In this document: one piece after another, positions 1 through 11,537 of the stretch
Layout: every line of letters starts with the position of its first letter
How positions within the stretch are numbered: the stretch's first letter is position 1
Origin: Aspergillus flavus
Taxonomy: Eukaryota > Ascomycota > Eurotiomycetes > Eurotiales > Aspergillaceae
DNA length: 64,000 nucleotides
NCBI RefSeq assembly: GCF_009017415.1
Contig: NC_092409.1
Coordinates: forward strand, 2,170,001 to 2,234,000
Reading direction: 5' to 3'
Position numbers and translations under genes: made by a program
Notes under the pieces: generated by a model
Databases searched by the model: none
What the model was told of the DNA's origin: nothing
The model's input: the letters and a program-made list of their open reading frames with translations, nothing else

Positions 1-728
1 TTTCCGAAACACCATTCAATTGATCTACCATTAGGTATATGGCCATTTTCCATTGAAAGGTTATTCATAACCAGAAGAAGTCATCAATAAGGGATGGCTT
101 CCTAGATGCACGGATATACGTCTACTACAAGAGAGACCCTGATTGACATACCAAAGGGGAAAAGTCGGCTTGTTATAATGAGGACAATGAACACCAAAGG
201 AGCGGAACAAGTTAAAACTTGAAGTGGGGATGGGTTTCCTAAATCTTCTTCTTTTTCCTCTTTAGTCAACACAAAGAAGAAAACAAGGTTCAATGATACT
301 AATACTATCTCTAGTATAAATTTGAGAGTAACGAAGAAGAATTAGTTGCTTTCAGCAGAATGTAAATATAATCTGATTGGAGTTTTTACAATCTCAAGAC
401 CAAGAATGCATCACTCATTATTTTTAAGAGATTCTATAGAACGTAACTGAGCTGATTGATTGATTATAGATTAATTGAGTGATGGGACCCTAAAGATAAG
501 ATCGGCCCGGATCTTTCTTGTCCAAGAACAGGTTGGCTTTCATGGATGCCGAGACGATCCGCCGTTTTTTCCGGCGTCTCGTGCACTCCCTGTCCTTAGC
601 CTTGGCCGCCTTTCTTTCCCGTCCTCCGTCTCTCTTCCCTCTGCACGCCTTTTTCTCTCCTCTAGCTAGATTCGCTTTTCGCCTCTCTCCTCTCCCTCCC
701 TTCCCCCACCCCCTGGTTCATTGTTAAG
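1..728. other. Non-coding left edge and IDH1 upstream region
   Basis: No supported gene. The first 450 bases are AT-rich. From about 590 to 720 the plus strand becomes strongly pyrimidine-rich (runs of C and T), as is common just upstream of highly expressed fungal genes. This probably forms the promoter and 5' UTR of the IDH1 gene that starts at 729. Short open frames here have no recognisable content. Confidence 0.5.
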
Positions 729-2390
729 ATGTTTTCCCTAAGGACAGCGCAGCCCGCGCAAGTAAGTATCTGCACATACCCGATCAATGGCTGACTTTGA
801 ATTGTGTTCTCTTTGTCCTTGGGTCACCCTTGGCTATTTGCATATCTTCCTTCTGCCCGATAGAAATCGGACCACTACAGGCTCTAATCCCCCCCCTTCC
901 CTTCCCTTTTCTCCCTCCATGCTCTTCAGTTCTGGTATACTTCTAATTCGCATACCTCGTCAATCTCTTATTCCTAGAATTATTACTCTTATATGTCCTA
1001 TTTCACGTGTGATTTCCCCACCATTTTCTTCGTTCGCTAACTTGCATCCTGACAGTCTTTCCTTCGTCGCGCTGCGGTGACAGCTCCCACCGTCCGCTCC
1101 TCCTTGGCAGCAAGATGTATGTCGTCTATATCTCCTCCGTATGGCTGGTTTTTAGATGGATCGTATGGCTGACTCGCGAGTTTTAGCCTTCGCTAGCGTT
1201 CAGTCGGACATCTTCAAGCCGACCAAGTATGGCGGCAAATACACGGTCACGCTTATTCCAGGTATATCTACATTCTCATATACCCCTTGGAGTCGCCTAT
1301 ATACCTGCTAACGCTGCCTACTTATCTTTTGAGTAAAGGTGATGGAATCGGTGCTGAAGTTGCTGAATCGGTCAAGACCATTTTTAAAGCCGATAATGTG
1401 CCCATTGAGTGGGAGCAGGTAGATGTTAGTGGTGTTGATGCGGGCAACAAACACTCGGAAGAACTTTTTAAGGAATCTATCGCTTCCCTTCGCCGCAACA
1501 AGCTGGGTCTCAAGGGTATCCTCTTCACTCCTGTTGAGCGCTCGGGCCACCAATCATTCAATGTTGCTCTCCGACAGGAGCTTGATATTTTTGCCTCAAT
1601 TGTTCTGATCAAGAACATCCCGGGCTACAAGACACGCCATGAGAATGTCGACCTTTGCATCATCCGTGAGAACACCGAGGGAGAATACTCTGGCCTTGAA
1701 CATCAGTCTGTTCAGGGTGTCGTCGAGTCGCTGAAAATTATCACTCGTGCCAAATCTGAGCGTATCTCTAAATTTGCCTTTGGCTTTGCCCTGGCAAACA
1801 ACAGGAAGAAGGTCACCTGCATTCACAAGGCAAACATCATGAAATTGGCCGACGGTCTGTTCCGTAGCACTTTCCACAAGGTTGCCGAGAACTATCCGAC
1901 TCTGGAGGTCAACGATATGATTGTTGACAATGCATCCATGCAGGCCGTGTCCCGGCCCCAGCAGTTTGATGTCATGGTCATGCCCAATCTGTACGGCGGA
2001 ATTCTTTCTAATGTCGGTGCAGCCCTTGTTGGCGGCCCAGGCGTTGTCCCTGGCTGCAACATGGGTCGCGACGTTGCTGTATTTGAACCCGGCTGCCGTC
2101 ACGTCGGGCTCGATATCAAGGGCAAGGACCAGGCGAACCCTAGTGCTATGATTCTCTCCGGGTCTATGCTTCTGCGCCACCTCGGCTTGGATGATCACGC
2201 AAACAGAATCTCCAAGGCTGTGTACGATGTCATTGGTGAAGGGTGAGTAGTTCGACCCGTTTATGGGATACCTTGCTCCCTTACTGATAATTTCTCTCAT
2301 AGTAAAACGAGAACCCGCGACATGGGTGGTCAGGCTACCACCCATGAATTCACCAGGGCCGTTCTGGACAAGATGGAGGCTGCTTTGTAA
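729..2390 (+). CDS. IDH1: NAD-dependent isocitrate dehydrogenase subunit 1, mitochondrial
   Basis: Regulatory-type subunit of the mitochondrial NAD+-isocitrate dehydrogenase of the TCA cycle (isocitrate to 2-oxoglutarate). Five exons: 729-761, 1056-1116, 1187-1261, 1339-2242, 2303-2390, giving 386 aa. The ATG at 729 opens a basic, hydroxylated presequence (MFSLRTAQPAQ, then SFLRRAA and RSFASVQ) that reads across two introns into the mature start around DIFKPTKYGGKYTVTLIPGDGIG. Family landmarks are GDGIGAEV, LIRENTEGEYSG-type text (CIIRENTEGEYSGLEHQ), the VDNASMQ region and PNLYGGILSN. The last exon adds the conserved tail GGQATTHEFTRAVLDKM. Intron 1 is long (294 nt). The long open frame starting at 1287 only captures exon 4 and misreads intron sequence as an N-terminus. 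It converges with BUD23 downstream. Identity is firm. Subunit 1 rather than 2 is judged from the tail and overall sequence. Confidence 0.95.
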
Positions 2391-3018
2391 ACTGCGGGAC
2401 CTTGTCCGGCTTAATTGCTGTTCTCACGATAATGAAAGCTTGTATAAGCCAGTAGATTACTCAGTGAATGCTCCCTGGGTTTGTGTCTTTACTGTGTATT
2501 ATCTTTCGCTGAAGCGACATCGAAGGCGTCCTACTCACAATTGATGCTTATCACAATTTTGCGGAGCTAGGGTGTGTAAAATTACATACTAGGTTTTGAA
2601 AATAGAAGAAATTTCGCTTTAATTATTAATCAGCAGGATACTTCCATCTGATCTCCCACAAGCTTGCATGGGGAAGCCGTCTTCGCTTCTCTCATTTTAG
2701 GGCACCTCTTTAGATGTAGCGGGCTTTAAGAGCCAACCCAATTTGGCAAGAGGAGAATACCGCTGCAAGGTCTATTCCCATGATTCACGAAGCTCTTAAG
2801 GACCTAGAAGGGTAGCTGGCGTTTGGTTTCTACACGCTGTAAATGGATCTGCGCCTGGATGCAAATAGTCACAACGCAATCATTAGATCCATATCGTTCG
2901 TGGCCACGGCTCTAATTTGCCCTTCTGCTTTATTGTTTTCTGTTTCCTACGCAATGAGCCCCAACACCAAAGGGATATCGACTTGACCAAGCACAGGAAG
3001 CCAACCATGGTTGTATGA
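2391..3018. other. Convergent 3' intergenic region IDH1/BUD23
   Basis: About 630 bases between two convergent stop codons. It should contain both 3' UTRs. I see no additional gene, repeat or RNA in it. Confidence 0.5.
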
Positions 3019-3924
3019 TTAGAAAGCTGGACGCCGCTTCCTGCCAGTGTACCTAGAATTCTGTTTCACAACCTTGCCCTTTCTCTCCATCTGCTCCTTT
3101 TTTCGCATAATCCAGGCCTTATCGCCTTTCCGGGGCAGTTGCATTTTCCCATGCTCCATTGCCTTTCTTCTGGCGTCCAAGATATTAACATCATCCATTC
3201 CATTCACGACGCCAGTAATATCACCCTGCAGACCACCGCCTCCGACAGTCAAAACAAGGTACAGCTTGCTGTTCTTTGTCCCGGGATCATCTTCTAGGAT
3301 ACCAGCTCCGAAACCGGCCTTGATGGCAGCACCGCTGATCATATTTCGCTGTGCATCGTTTTTAGGATAGAATTGGCAAACAGCACGGCCCCCACGCCGT
3401 AGGCTAGCATAAAGGCCTTCAAAAAAACGCCGTAGGCGCCCTTCAGGACTAACATCACTCGTTTCAGCGTTGCAGAGCCACTGAATGGCACTGATACTGA
3501 TAGCTGCATCAAACGTGCCTGGGCGAAATGGTACTCCTTGTCCAATATCAGCAAGAAACAAATCACCTTCTACATCTCGTTGAAGGGCGATATCAAGCAT
3601 GCTAGGTGAGATATCCATGCCTATCCAGGTATGAGGCCCCCCATGTTCAGGGGGCACTGCAGAAAGAATTTCGCCGGAAAGCCCAGAGCCACAGCCGATA
3701 TCAAGAACCAGTGATGGAGATCGAAGGTCAAGTAGTTCAAGCGCTCGATTGGTCATATCAGACTGTATATTACGAATTCGCGAGGACGTGGTATATTTGC
3801 GAGATTCATTGTCGTCATAGAAAAGATCAGGGGGCCTTTGATCAGAGACAAACGAATGGTCGGTAAGATGTTTGCGCAATTTCTTCGGATTGGGATCTTA
3901 CAAGACATCCTCCGGACGTGACAT
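3019..3924 (-). CDS. BUD23: 18S rRNA (guanine-N7) methyltransferase Bud23
   Basis: SAM-dependent methyltransferase that makes m7G in 18S rRNA and is needed for small-subunit export. It acts with the Trm112 partner. Two exons: 3902-3924 (MSRPEDV plus two bases) and 3019-3835, giving 279 aa. The tiny first exon is supported by a gtaaga donor, a CAAAG acceptor and the restored family start MSRPEDVLPPDLFYDDNE. Residues 51-59 hold SAM motif I (VLDIGCGSG). The conserved NESRKYTTSSRI segment precedes it. The C-terminus is lysine/arginine-rich (KGDKAWIMRKKEQMERKGK, then a TGRKRRPAF end) as in the family. The longer in-frame open frame beginning at 3879 contains intron sequence at its start and should not be used. 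It is divergent from SVP26, with starts 523 bp apart. Confidence 0.94.
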
Positions 3925-4447
3925 AGCTGCTACCTTAATTTAAACTCCGTTACTTAGCGAAGTGCTTTAGAACGTATGCCTTATTTTTGAATCAGAAGGT
4001 TGAAGGTGAAATGTTCAATAGAAAATCTTAATAAGATTAAGACATAAGTCCGAAAGAGAAGAGTTAAAGGACAAGACGAAAAGAACTTGATATAGACCCT
4101 TGTTCTTTTTCCCTTTCGGGACTTTCTTTTTTTTCTTTCCCGGACCCATCTCCATTCTGCCGGAGGGGAAAGGTGGAGTTGGTGCCTTGTACGGTAAATT
4201 GACGCCTGAGGCATGAAAACATCAGCATATGTGGTACTCCATAAATCATTGACCGCGCGTTTTATTCAAGTCATCCAACATCCGTCAATTTGCCCCTCTA
4301 ACGGCTCCTATTTCATAATCCAATTGATCGAACCGCTTTTTATCATCGGATAGATTTGCGATTGTCTGGCTTCATTTGTCCGCTTCTTGAACCGCAGAAC
4401 ATCTATTATAATAACTGGAGCTAGACTGATACTTTGAGCTCGCCAAC
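3925..4447. promoter_or_regulatory. Shared divergent promoter BUD23/SVP26
   Basis: 523 bases between two divergent start codons. AT-rich with several T-rich tracts (around 4115-4140) and no open frame with recognisable content. It presumably carries both promoters. No specific factor site can be assigned with confidence. Confidence 0.45.
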
Positions 4448-5324
4448 ATGTGGATCCTACCCTTACTAGGATATTTGGGGGTTATTGTGGGGTTCTCATT
4501 TCTTACTTTGGCCATAGGTAAGATATGTGTGTTGCCTCATAACGGGTGGCAGCTAGGGGCTGCTAAGTTGGGATATTTTGCCAGTGGACGTGAAGCGAAA
4601 TAAATCGTATACAGCTGTGTTACGGCTCAATTGCCAACAAGCGGCTTCAATCGTATTGAGACTGCATTGGACTGACGAATCTTTAGCTTCTGGGCTCTAC
4701 TATATGTCGGAGCTTGTAGAAGAACACACTGTTCTCGCCCGTCGCCTTTTGACTCGGTTGATATACAGCATTATCCTCATCCAGATCCTCCTATTCGTAT
4801 TTGACCGGTTTCCTTTCTCTCTATCCCTTCTCGGCATCGGTTCGCACATCGTTTATGCAAGCAATTTAAGACGGTTTCCTATCGTCAAGCTATCGGATCC
4901 CTTTTTCATTCTGTCATGTGTTCTTGTTGGTCTAAACCATTGGCTGTGGTTCCGTCATTTCTCAAAACCTCTACCTGCGTCGCGAGCTGCATCCAGCTGG
5001 CGTCAACCATACCAAATTAATGCGGAGGACATGCCGACTTTCACTGAAGTTGCATCTTATTTCGGACTTTGTGTCTGGCTGGTCCCTTTTGCGCTCTTTG
5101 TCAGCCTTAGTGCGGGTGAAAATGTCTTGCCCAGCATAGGGTCCGAATATGCTACTGGCGATCATGTTTCAGCCCCAGGGTTTGCTCGTAATACTTTGAC
5201 TTCAGATGGGAAATCCAAGAACAAGGGCATGGCAAAGGTTCTGGTGGATAGTGTTCGGGACTGGGTCAAAGAAAACGGCGAATTGATGGGATTTTGGAGA
5301 GGTGAACGCTCGAAAAGGTTCTGA
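4448..5324 (+). CDS. SVP26: Svp26/TEX261 family ER-Golgi membrane protein
   Basis: Multi-span early-secretory membrane protein. Yeast Svp26 is a cargo adaptor that helps sort glycosyltransferases and other type II proteins from the ER. Two exons: 4448-4517 and 4687-5324, giving 235 aa. Exon 1 encodes MWILPLLGYLGVIVGFSFLT, a membrane segment, and splicing restores the hallmark LAIASGLYY(M/I)SELVEEHT. Further hydrophobic helices follow (LIYSIILIQILLFVFD, FILSCVLVGLNHWLWF, SYFGLCVWLVPFALFVSLSAG). The NHWLWF and ASYFGLCVWL blocks match the family closely. The open frame is continuous from 4578 into exon 2, but residues before ASGLYY have no family counterpart and are read from the 169-nt intron. 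Identity is firm from the pattern of conserved blocks. Confidence 0.93.
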
Positions 5325-6124
5325 GGCGCTACAAAACTACGTAATGAGCATTATTCTGGTCTCCTAGTCAGGTTAATGTATTTGTCCTACGATCACCGTT
5401 CAAAGTGACAATAAATCGAAGAGCAGCATGAGCGGGTTACTTGGCTCTGATCAGACTTCACGCACCTATATAAACCTAAGTGGGCGGCAGAAACTTTGCA
5501 TTGTTGAAGGTGCTAATAGATATTGATGTAAGTACAAGCGGAGGGGTATATAACACTTTGAAATTTGTTCTGCGGCGCGATTGAAACCAGACAAAGAGAG
5601 AAAACGGCGAAGGTTGAGAAAAAAGGGGGACAAGAACACGATTTAAGCAGCCGGTAGGAAATAGGTATGTGCAAGTCATGTCATAACCGATAGAAGCATA
5701 CGAGAGCCCTTCCCTGCATTGAGTACGACCAAAAGATAGCTGTCGTTTAAAACAAGGACGGGCTAGTGTGGGAGAAAGTTCAAACAAAAATGTAGGTTGT
5801 GTAAGTAATGTGAGATTAGAAAAGCAAGAGCCATCTTTGGTGATTATCATTGGTTGTAGATGTTCCCCTTTTGACGCTTGGCTGAATCTGTATGCTCGAG
5901 TCATTTATAGTTCGTTCAAATCATGATGGCCTCGGTCGTTGAAGCAATGTCCGTTTGCAATATCAACGACAAGGTGAGGTGATTGTGCGGGTGGGATAAA
6001 GGCAGAACATATATATAAAGTGGACCGCTCAGATTCTCCTCGGTGCAGCTGGCTGAGCGGACAAGACGCAGGCGATCAGGCTAACAATCGTCAATCTCGT
6101 GACTTTAGCAAGGAATAGTCGAAT
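5325..6124. other. Convergent intergenic region SVP26/RhoGAP
   Basis: 800 bases between convergent genes. A 142-codon open frame on the minus strand (5476-5904) is not supported by any recognisable domain. Part of the stretch may belong to an alternative last exon of the RhoGAP gene (see that entry). Otherwise I see UTR-like sequence only. Confidence 0.4.
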
Positions 6125-9100
6125 CTACTCACCATCATCATCGTGCGCAGAAGGAAAAGGAGACCTAAGATTATTAACCTCCATGAAAAGTAGAGAGCTT
6201 TCTCTTCTTTTCGATTTGATGGAACGCGAAGCTTCAGGATTTGGTGTTAGCAACCTGCTCGTTGTGGGAGGACTGGTATGCTTCTCGTTATTACTTTCCA
6301 AGAGATTGCCAGAGGACTGATCGTAGCTCGACTGGTATGGCATACATTCATCACGGTCACGAGGATCCCCCTGTTTACGGAAAGTTGTTTTTGTATGCAA
6401 AGTCGGCATCTCTGTCAGCATCTGGCATGGCGTAAAATGAGAAACCTCTGGAGATGTAGGACTATCTATGTTTAAATCCTCAGTGTCGGAACACATGCCT
6501 AGCAGGTTCTCGAAGATTCGCTCGAATTCAGTAAGAAACATCGAGAAAACTGGTGCTGGGATGTTTAATGTTGGAGCAAAAACTATGCCAACATTTCTGA
6601 CCGTCATTTTATTGACATCAGAGTTGTTCACGATGATAATCAAAAACTGGACCAATGCTCGCAGTAAAGCCAAGTTTGGCCTCGGAAGTCTGTGGACAAG
6701 CGAGTTTAATGCGGCGATCTTATCCTGCCTTTCATTAAGTTCTGGAACGAAGACCATTAGCATCAATATTCGCAAACATCACTCCACATCAATATCCGTG
6801 CTTACCAAGTACTCGCAAAAACTCGATATGAAGTTCACGAGTAAGAACAGTAGTGGGCAACTCTCGCAGATATTGTTTGAAAAGCGAGGCCACGGCATGT
6901 ACATCGTAATATTGATCACCGGCGAGAAAGTCCACATCCCCTTCAGTATTGAACCTTTCTTTGAGCGCCTTGACAACGATGTTTGACCCACTCAACCGAA
7001 ATATCCCTTCCTCTGATTCTGCACCCTTGGCCTTGAGATACTCGATGCAACGGTAGACTACAGCAGGCAAATCAACGTCGACGCCCCGCGGCGCACAAAA
7101 CTGCACCGCCTCCGCCAATGGGATACCGAAGACTGGCCTGACAAGGTCCCTTCTATCACCCGAGGTAAGGTTTTGTGGTTGAACTGATGGAGAGTCATAA
7201 CTGGCTTGTAGTTGTGAGGCAAGGTCGACTGACGATCTCGTGCGGAAGCCCCAAATGCTACGTTTTTTTTCTTTGGTACTAGTTGCCGATTTGTTGCCCC
7301 AAGCTCCCGCGTCCTGGATAACAGCTCCATTTGTGGGTCCAGATATTATTCTAGACGAGAGCTGGCTAGGGTCTGGCACATGGTTCGTTGCTTGGGTTGC
7401 ATCTGTAGGGTCGGTTGGTGACATCTGGGAAAAAGTGGGTGACCTAAGTGCCTGTTGTTCGTAAGGTGGTCCGAACACTGGTGGTTCGGCAGGGACAGCA
7501 TCCTCGTAACTAAATCCTTGAACTAGATCGAGGCCATCAAGATCCGAACTGTCGGTTGTTCTGTTGTTCTTGTTTCCGTTTGAAGGCATTTTGGGGTTGA
7601 CTGTTATGTTGGCAAGGTGTACACCAGAAGCCTGACCCCTGGAGGATCCACTATTCGATCCTTCGTTCTCGGACTGCCCTTCTACATATTCCAAGAGTGC
7701 CTCTACCCAAGAATCCCTCTCTTCGTCGCTTTCGGCACACAAAACATGTCGCACAAGAGCCGAAGAATCCTTTTTCTTTGGTTCCAGAATGAGAAATGCG
7801 TGGCGGTATTGATTGTCAGAGTCATCTTCAGCTCGTGTAGGCGGGCTATTATTTTGACCGTTTGTGCCCTGCGATTGCTTGCCAATCTGGGCATTGTAAA
7901 TTTTGATAGTTCCCAGGTGAGGACCACCTGGCGATTCAAGGTATTTCAACTCGGGGCCATGCAGGACAAAATACCGAGCCTTCCAACCGCCAAAATTCTT
8001 GCCTCTTTTTGTCAAATACCCTTCTTTTCTGGGCTTACCATCTGGACCACGTAGTATTTCGGAGCTCACATGTTGACTACCTTTTAGCAAACTTGTTTCA
8101 TCGTCCCGGGGCTCAATGGCATCGGACGTGAGGAATTGGCATATAACCAGAGCCGCTTCTTCATCCATTGGCGTATCGAGAAGGGCTTCGAAGTATGCAT
8201 TTATTGCGGCTCGCCTCGCATCCACCTTTGCTGGGGAATGCCCACTGAATATGGATCTGTCTGGTAACTTCCCACCGTAGCTAGACAACTGTTTCAATTG
8301 TTGATCAAGTTGTGGGAGTGCCGCGATGACCTTTTCCACACGCCAGAGCTCCCTGTTTTCAGAACGTGAAGTGACGCTCAGTGTAAAAACAGGCTCCTCT
8401 TCTGAAGGCCTAGACGCTAAGTAACTGTTTCGCGAAGGGCGGAGCCGTGATGACGACACCTTAACTAGCACCAAAGGTAGCGCATTTGGAGATAACAGAT
8501 AGCCTGGGTAGTCTTCTGAAACTAATCCACGATAAATACCATTGGTGTTTGGCACTGTGGACCTAGTACTTTCGGCTCTAACAGCCGCGTCTATCGAGGG
8601 GATAGATCGACTGGCTACATCGATTGGCAAGTAGGAATGTGTAGCGCTGAAGGGGGCCTGATACTTGCTGACATGAGGTGATAGAGCCAATCCCGAAAGG
8701 CCACTTCCTGATGCTATAGGTAAAGAAGCCATATTGTTGGTCATGTCTCTGGGCAACCGAGGCAAAGGAGAATTGGGTGGGCGATCCTCAGGCCTTGGAC
8801 TGACAGGCAAGCCGGGGCTCTTCGGCGGTATGATGATAGGGTGATCGCCGGGGGTCATGCGGGGGCTTAAAGGGGCTGTTAAAGATCCAGATTGTTCAAT
8901 GATTGAAGCTGCTTGTCGACGCAAATGATCTGCAGGTGCCTTCGTCGAATGCGAGGATTCGTTTCTTGAAGAACTGACCGTAATCCTTTCTCGTGCCAGG
9001 ACAGCTTCACGTTCTCGATCATCGTCATCGCGCGTTTTTCTTCGTCCCCGTTCTATGGGTAATTCATCAACTGCCAAAATATCCTCATACTCAGATTCAG

Positions 9101-9965
9101 AGTCATAGATATCTGGATTGCCCAATAAAGTGCGTTCGCCTTGAACAAGATTCAAGGGCGCAGGTGGAGGTTTGCGCACAGGATGTGGGACTCTTTGCTG
9201 TTTATCTTCACCTGGCATAGTATCATTAACAGGTGAGCTGGAGCTTGCCAAAGAACTTGGGCTCGCAGCTGCTAGTTCTTGTTGAGAATACACTGATGGT
9301 GGGGGAGGTTGCGAGCCTGATCGCCGATCCAGCCCGCCTTTATGACCGGTAGAACACTCCTTAATCAGATTTTCCGATAATTCCTGTGCTGCCACGTTCT
9401 GCGATCGGATAGTGCTAGAGGATAGATTTCGCCCGATAGAATTGGGACTAGGTGCTGACACGCCTTGATACTGCGACTTTCCTGGCTCGGGGTTCCCTTG
9501 CCCAAGAGATTTGTCTTCACTTTGGATGGCTTTATGCTGGAAGTGAAGTCCATTATTTGGTGGTAAAGATGGCGCAGGGCTCTGTAACTCCTTGAACTTC
9601 TTCCTATATCGCTCTTTTTCTTTCAAAGCACGTTCAAGATCTTTATTTAACCCAAGGATAAGTGTTCTTTGTTTATCAACCAGTCTCCAAAGTTGCGAAT
9701 TCTGAGATGCTGCATGGTGTTTTTCCTTCAAAAGATGTACGATTACTGCCTCGGCAGACCCTGCAGTGGTGATGAGATTCCCAATATCAGCTTGGCTCAA
9801 AGCTGTAGCATCAAATGAAGACTTATGTGACTGCGAGGCTGAAGAGAGAGATGATATCGCAGAGTCGATTGAGGAAGTGCGGGGCATGATGCGCTGCCCG
9901 GACCGCTCCCCAGGCACCGAGACAGATGATATAGGCGAAGGTGTTGAGGATTGGTTGGCTTCCAT
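6125..9965 (-). CDS. BEM3: PX-PH-RhoGAP protein (Bem3 type)
   Basis: GTPase-activating protein for Rho-family GTPases, in yeast Cdc42, acting in cell polarity. Two exons: 6806-9965 and 6125-6741, giving 1258 aa. Order of regions: Ser/Pro-rich N-terminus, a charged coiled coil (about 93-129), a long disordered Ser/Pro segment, a PX domain (about 495-620), a PH domain (about 640-768, opening KEGYLTKRGKNFGGWKARYF) and a RhoGAP domain (about 944-1130). The GAP arginine finger is in EEGIFRLSGS near residue 986. The GAP domain continues across the 64-nt intron (LRVLELNERQDKIAALN). The ATG at 9965 is the first in frame. The frame runs further upstream but only with non-ATG codons. The 3' end is uncertain: a perfect gtgagt donor starts at 6132, and splicing to 6052 would extend the frame to a stop at 5916. 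Confidence 0.9.
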
Positions 9966-11537
9966 TGCGTCTAGAGGCTGTCGAGATTTAGTGGGTGTTG
10001 TTTGTTCGGTCAAGTTTCGATCATGCTGGTCAGGTCTATCCAACGGTAAACTTCCAAATACGCTCAATGAGACTTGGGTGGCACCGGATGGAGGAACCGG
10101 GAACGTCGCATGAGCTATTTAATGACTGATAGAGCGTTTTGAAAGCGCAAAAGTGCAGCAAACTAACCTCGGCGACAAGAGTAGCCTTCGTAGTTAATTG
10201 CGGGGTGACTGGACGTGACAGCTTGTATACAGGGAGGTAATGTACATTTACGGAGAGTAGCAATGGCCACAGCCTCAGCAGTGTACGTCGGGATCGTGGT
10301 CGCAGATGGTCACGGGCAATGAAATAGAATCGCAGATCAATGTTGAATGCGTAGGCAACCGGTGTCCTGCTGAATGTGGCCTTGGAGGCCCTGCAAAGAG
10401 CTGGTTGAGGTTGAAGTGTTCTTGATACACTGCCGCGGAAGCTGCTGCATAGCAGACTGTGTAGGAGTTGGAGCTCGAATTGGAATTGCGGACCACGAGT
10501 GGGCGCTAGACTCGGGCGGTTAGTTGAGTGGGTGATTGGCGCCGGTTCAGGGGTAAGATAGTATCTCTACTACTTCAAGTTACTGTTCTTAGCATGTAAC
10601 TCCTTATTACTGCATACCAGTTAACGTAGGTTACTGTGACCAAGGAAAACAACGAGTATAGGTAGTTCAAACTTACAGCACCAAGTACAGGGCACTCTCA
10701 TTCCATACCAGCTATATATGCTTGACTGTTTACTATGTGCAGTGGTTACGTGTGAAGTGCATACGAATGGTAATACACATACACGGCGAATACGTATGTA
10801 GTAGGTACATACAGATCTGATAAAGTGGCAGATTAAAACGCGAGTGGAGAAATCGGAAAATAAAAGTGAGATGTATCCGTACTTTGTACGGAGTATGGAT
10901 AGTAGTACATGATATACTGTATATGTAGGAGTACGGAGTATACTACAGAAAATACGAGTGAGGAAACGGAGGCCCGGAGGGACTAGCTTTGGCACTTTGT
11001 ATGTTATTTGGCTTGCCCCACATACTAACTACTAGTAGTAAGTACGTAGTGTTACCTACCTAGACTATAACTAAGTAGTACGGAGCATGTACCACTAATT
11101 CAAATGACTATCTCATATAATCTATTTTCCGAATCAAACAAAAATCTATGCAATATACCTTGGTTAGGTAGTATGTAGTTTACTAAACTGTTCCGGAACT
11201 CAGTCTAATAGCGCGGTTCTATGTATGTTGAGATGAGTATCACCCTTGCAATCCATTTCTATATTGTCGGGCAAAATATTCAAAACGTAGTATACAGGTT
11301 CAAGGGCTAAATGGCAAAAGAAGTAAGCGGAGGTGAATGAGGAGAGATGAAAGAAGGAGCCCAAAGCCTCGCCAATGCTACCTAAGAATGAGGAGGTGAG
11401 TATGTCAAACAGGAGCCGAGGGAATCGCAACATTTATTCCTCGCCTCGGTAGATAATTTTAAAGCGCTTTTGATTCCTTGAACACCTTTATTGTCCAGAC
11501 CTTGAAACGCCAGAGAATCACACATAGAAATACAAGG
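9966..11537. other. 1.6-kb intergenic region with TAGTA-rich and TACGGAGTA motifs
   Basis: Region between the RhoGAP start and the 3' end of MDM31/32. No coding signal. From about 10550 to 11180 the sequence is unusually rich in TAGTA/TACTA steps and has two exact TACGGAGTA copies (10887-10895, 10932-10940) plus a one-base variant near 11078. This may be a decayed repeat. A splice-like gttagt donor near 10167 and a tag acceptor near 10115 could mark a 5' UTR intron of the RhoGAP gene. Confidence 0.45.

Noticed and set aside
787..1080. 97-codon plus-strand frame near the IDH1 start
   Set aside because: It covers IDH1 intron 1 and part of exon 2 in the wrong frame, with low-complexity Pro/Ser/Phe content.
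1596..2345. 249-codon antisense open frame across IDH1
   Set aside because: It is the shadow of the IDH1 exon in another frame and has no domain of its own.
4578..4686. Open reading frame continuing upstream of SVP26 exon 2
   Set aside because: The family requires LAI joined directly to ASGLYY. The extra residues have no counterpart and are intron sequence.
5476..5904. 142-codon minus-strand frame between SVP26 and the RhoGAP gene
   Set aside because: No recognisable domain, no splice support, and it lies in a convergent 3' UTR region.
6042..6133. tRNA-Leu-like stretch: TGGCTGAGCGG resembles an A box and a CAG anticodon-like loop follows
   Set aside because: Acceptor arms pair at only about four of seven positions, the T-arm is mismatched and the B box lacks a base. 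It overlaps the RhoGAP splice/stop region. Not a credible tRNA.
9966..10301. Possible N-terminal extension of the RhoGAP protein through non-ATG codons and an upstream exon
   Set aside because: The frame can be extended across a gttagt...tag intron, but no ATG occurs in it before a stop near 10304, so the ATG at 9965 was kept.
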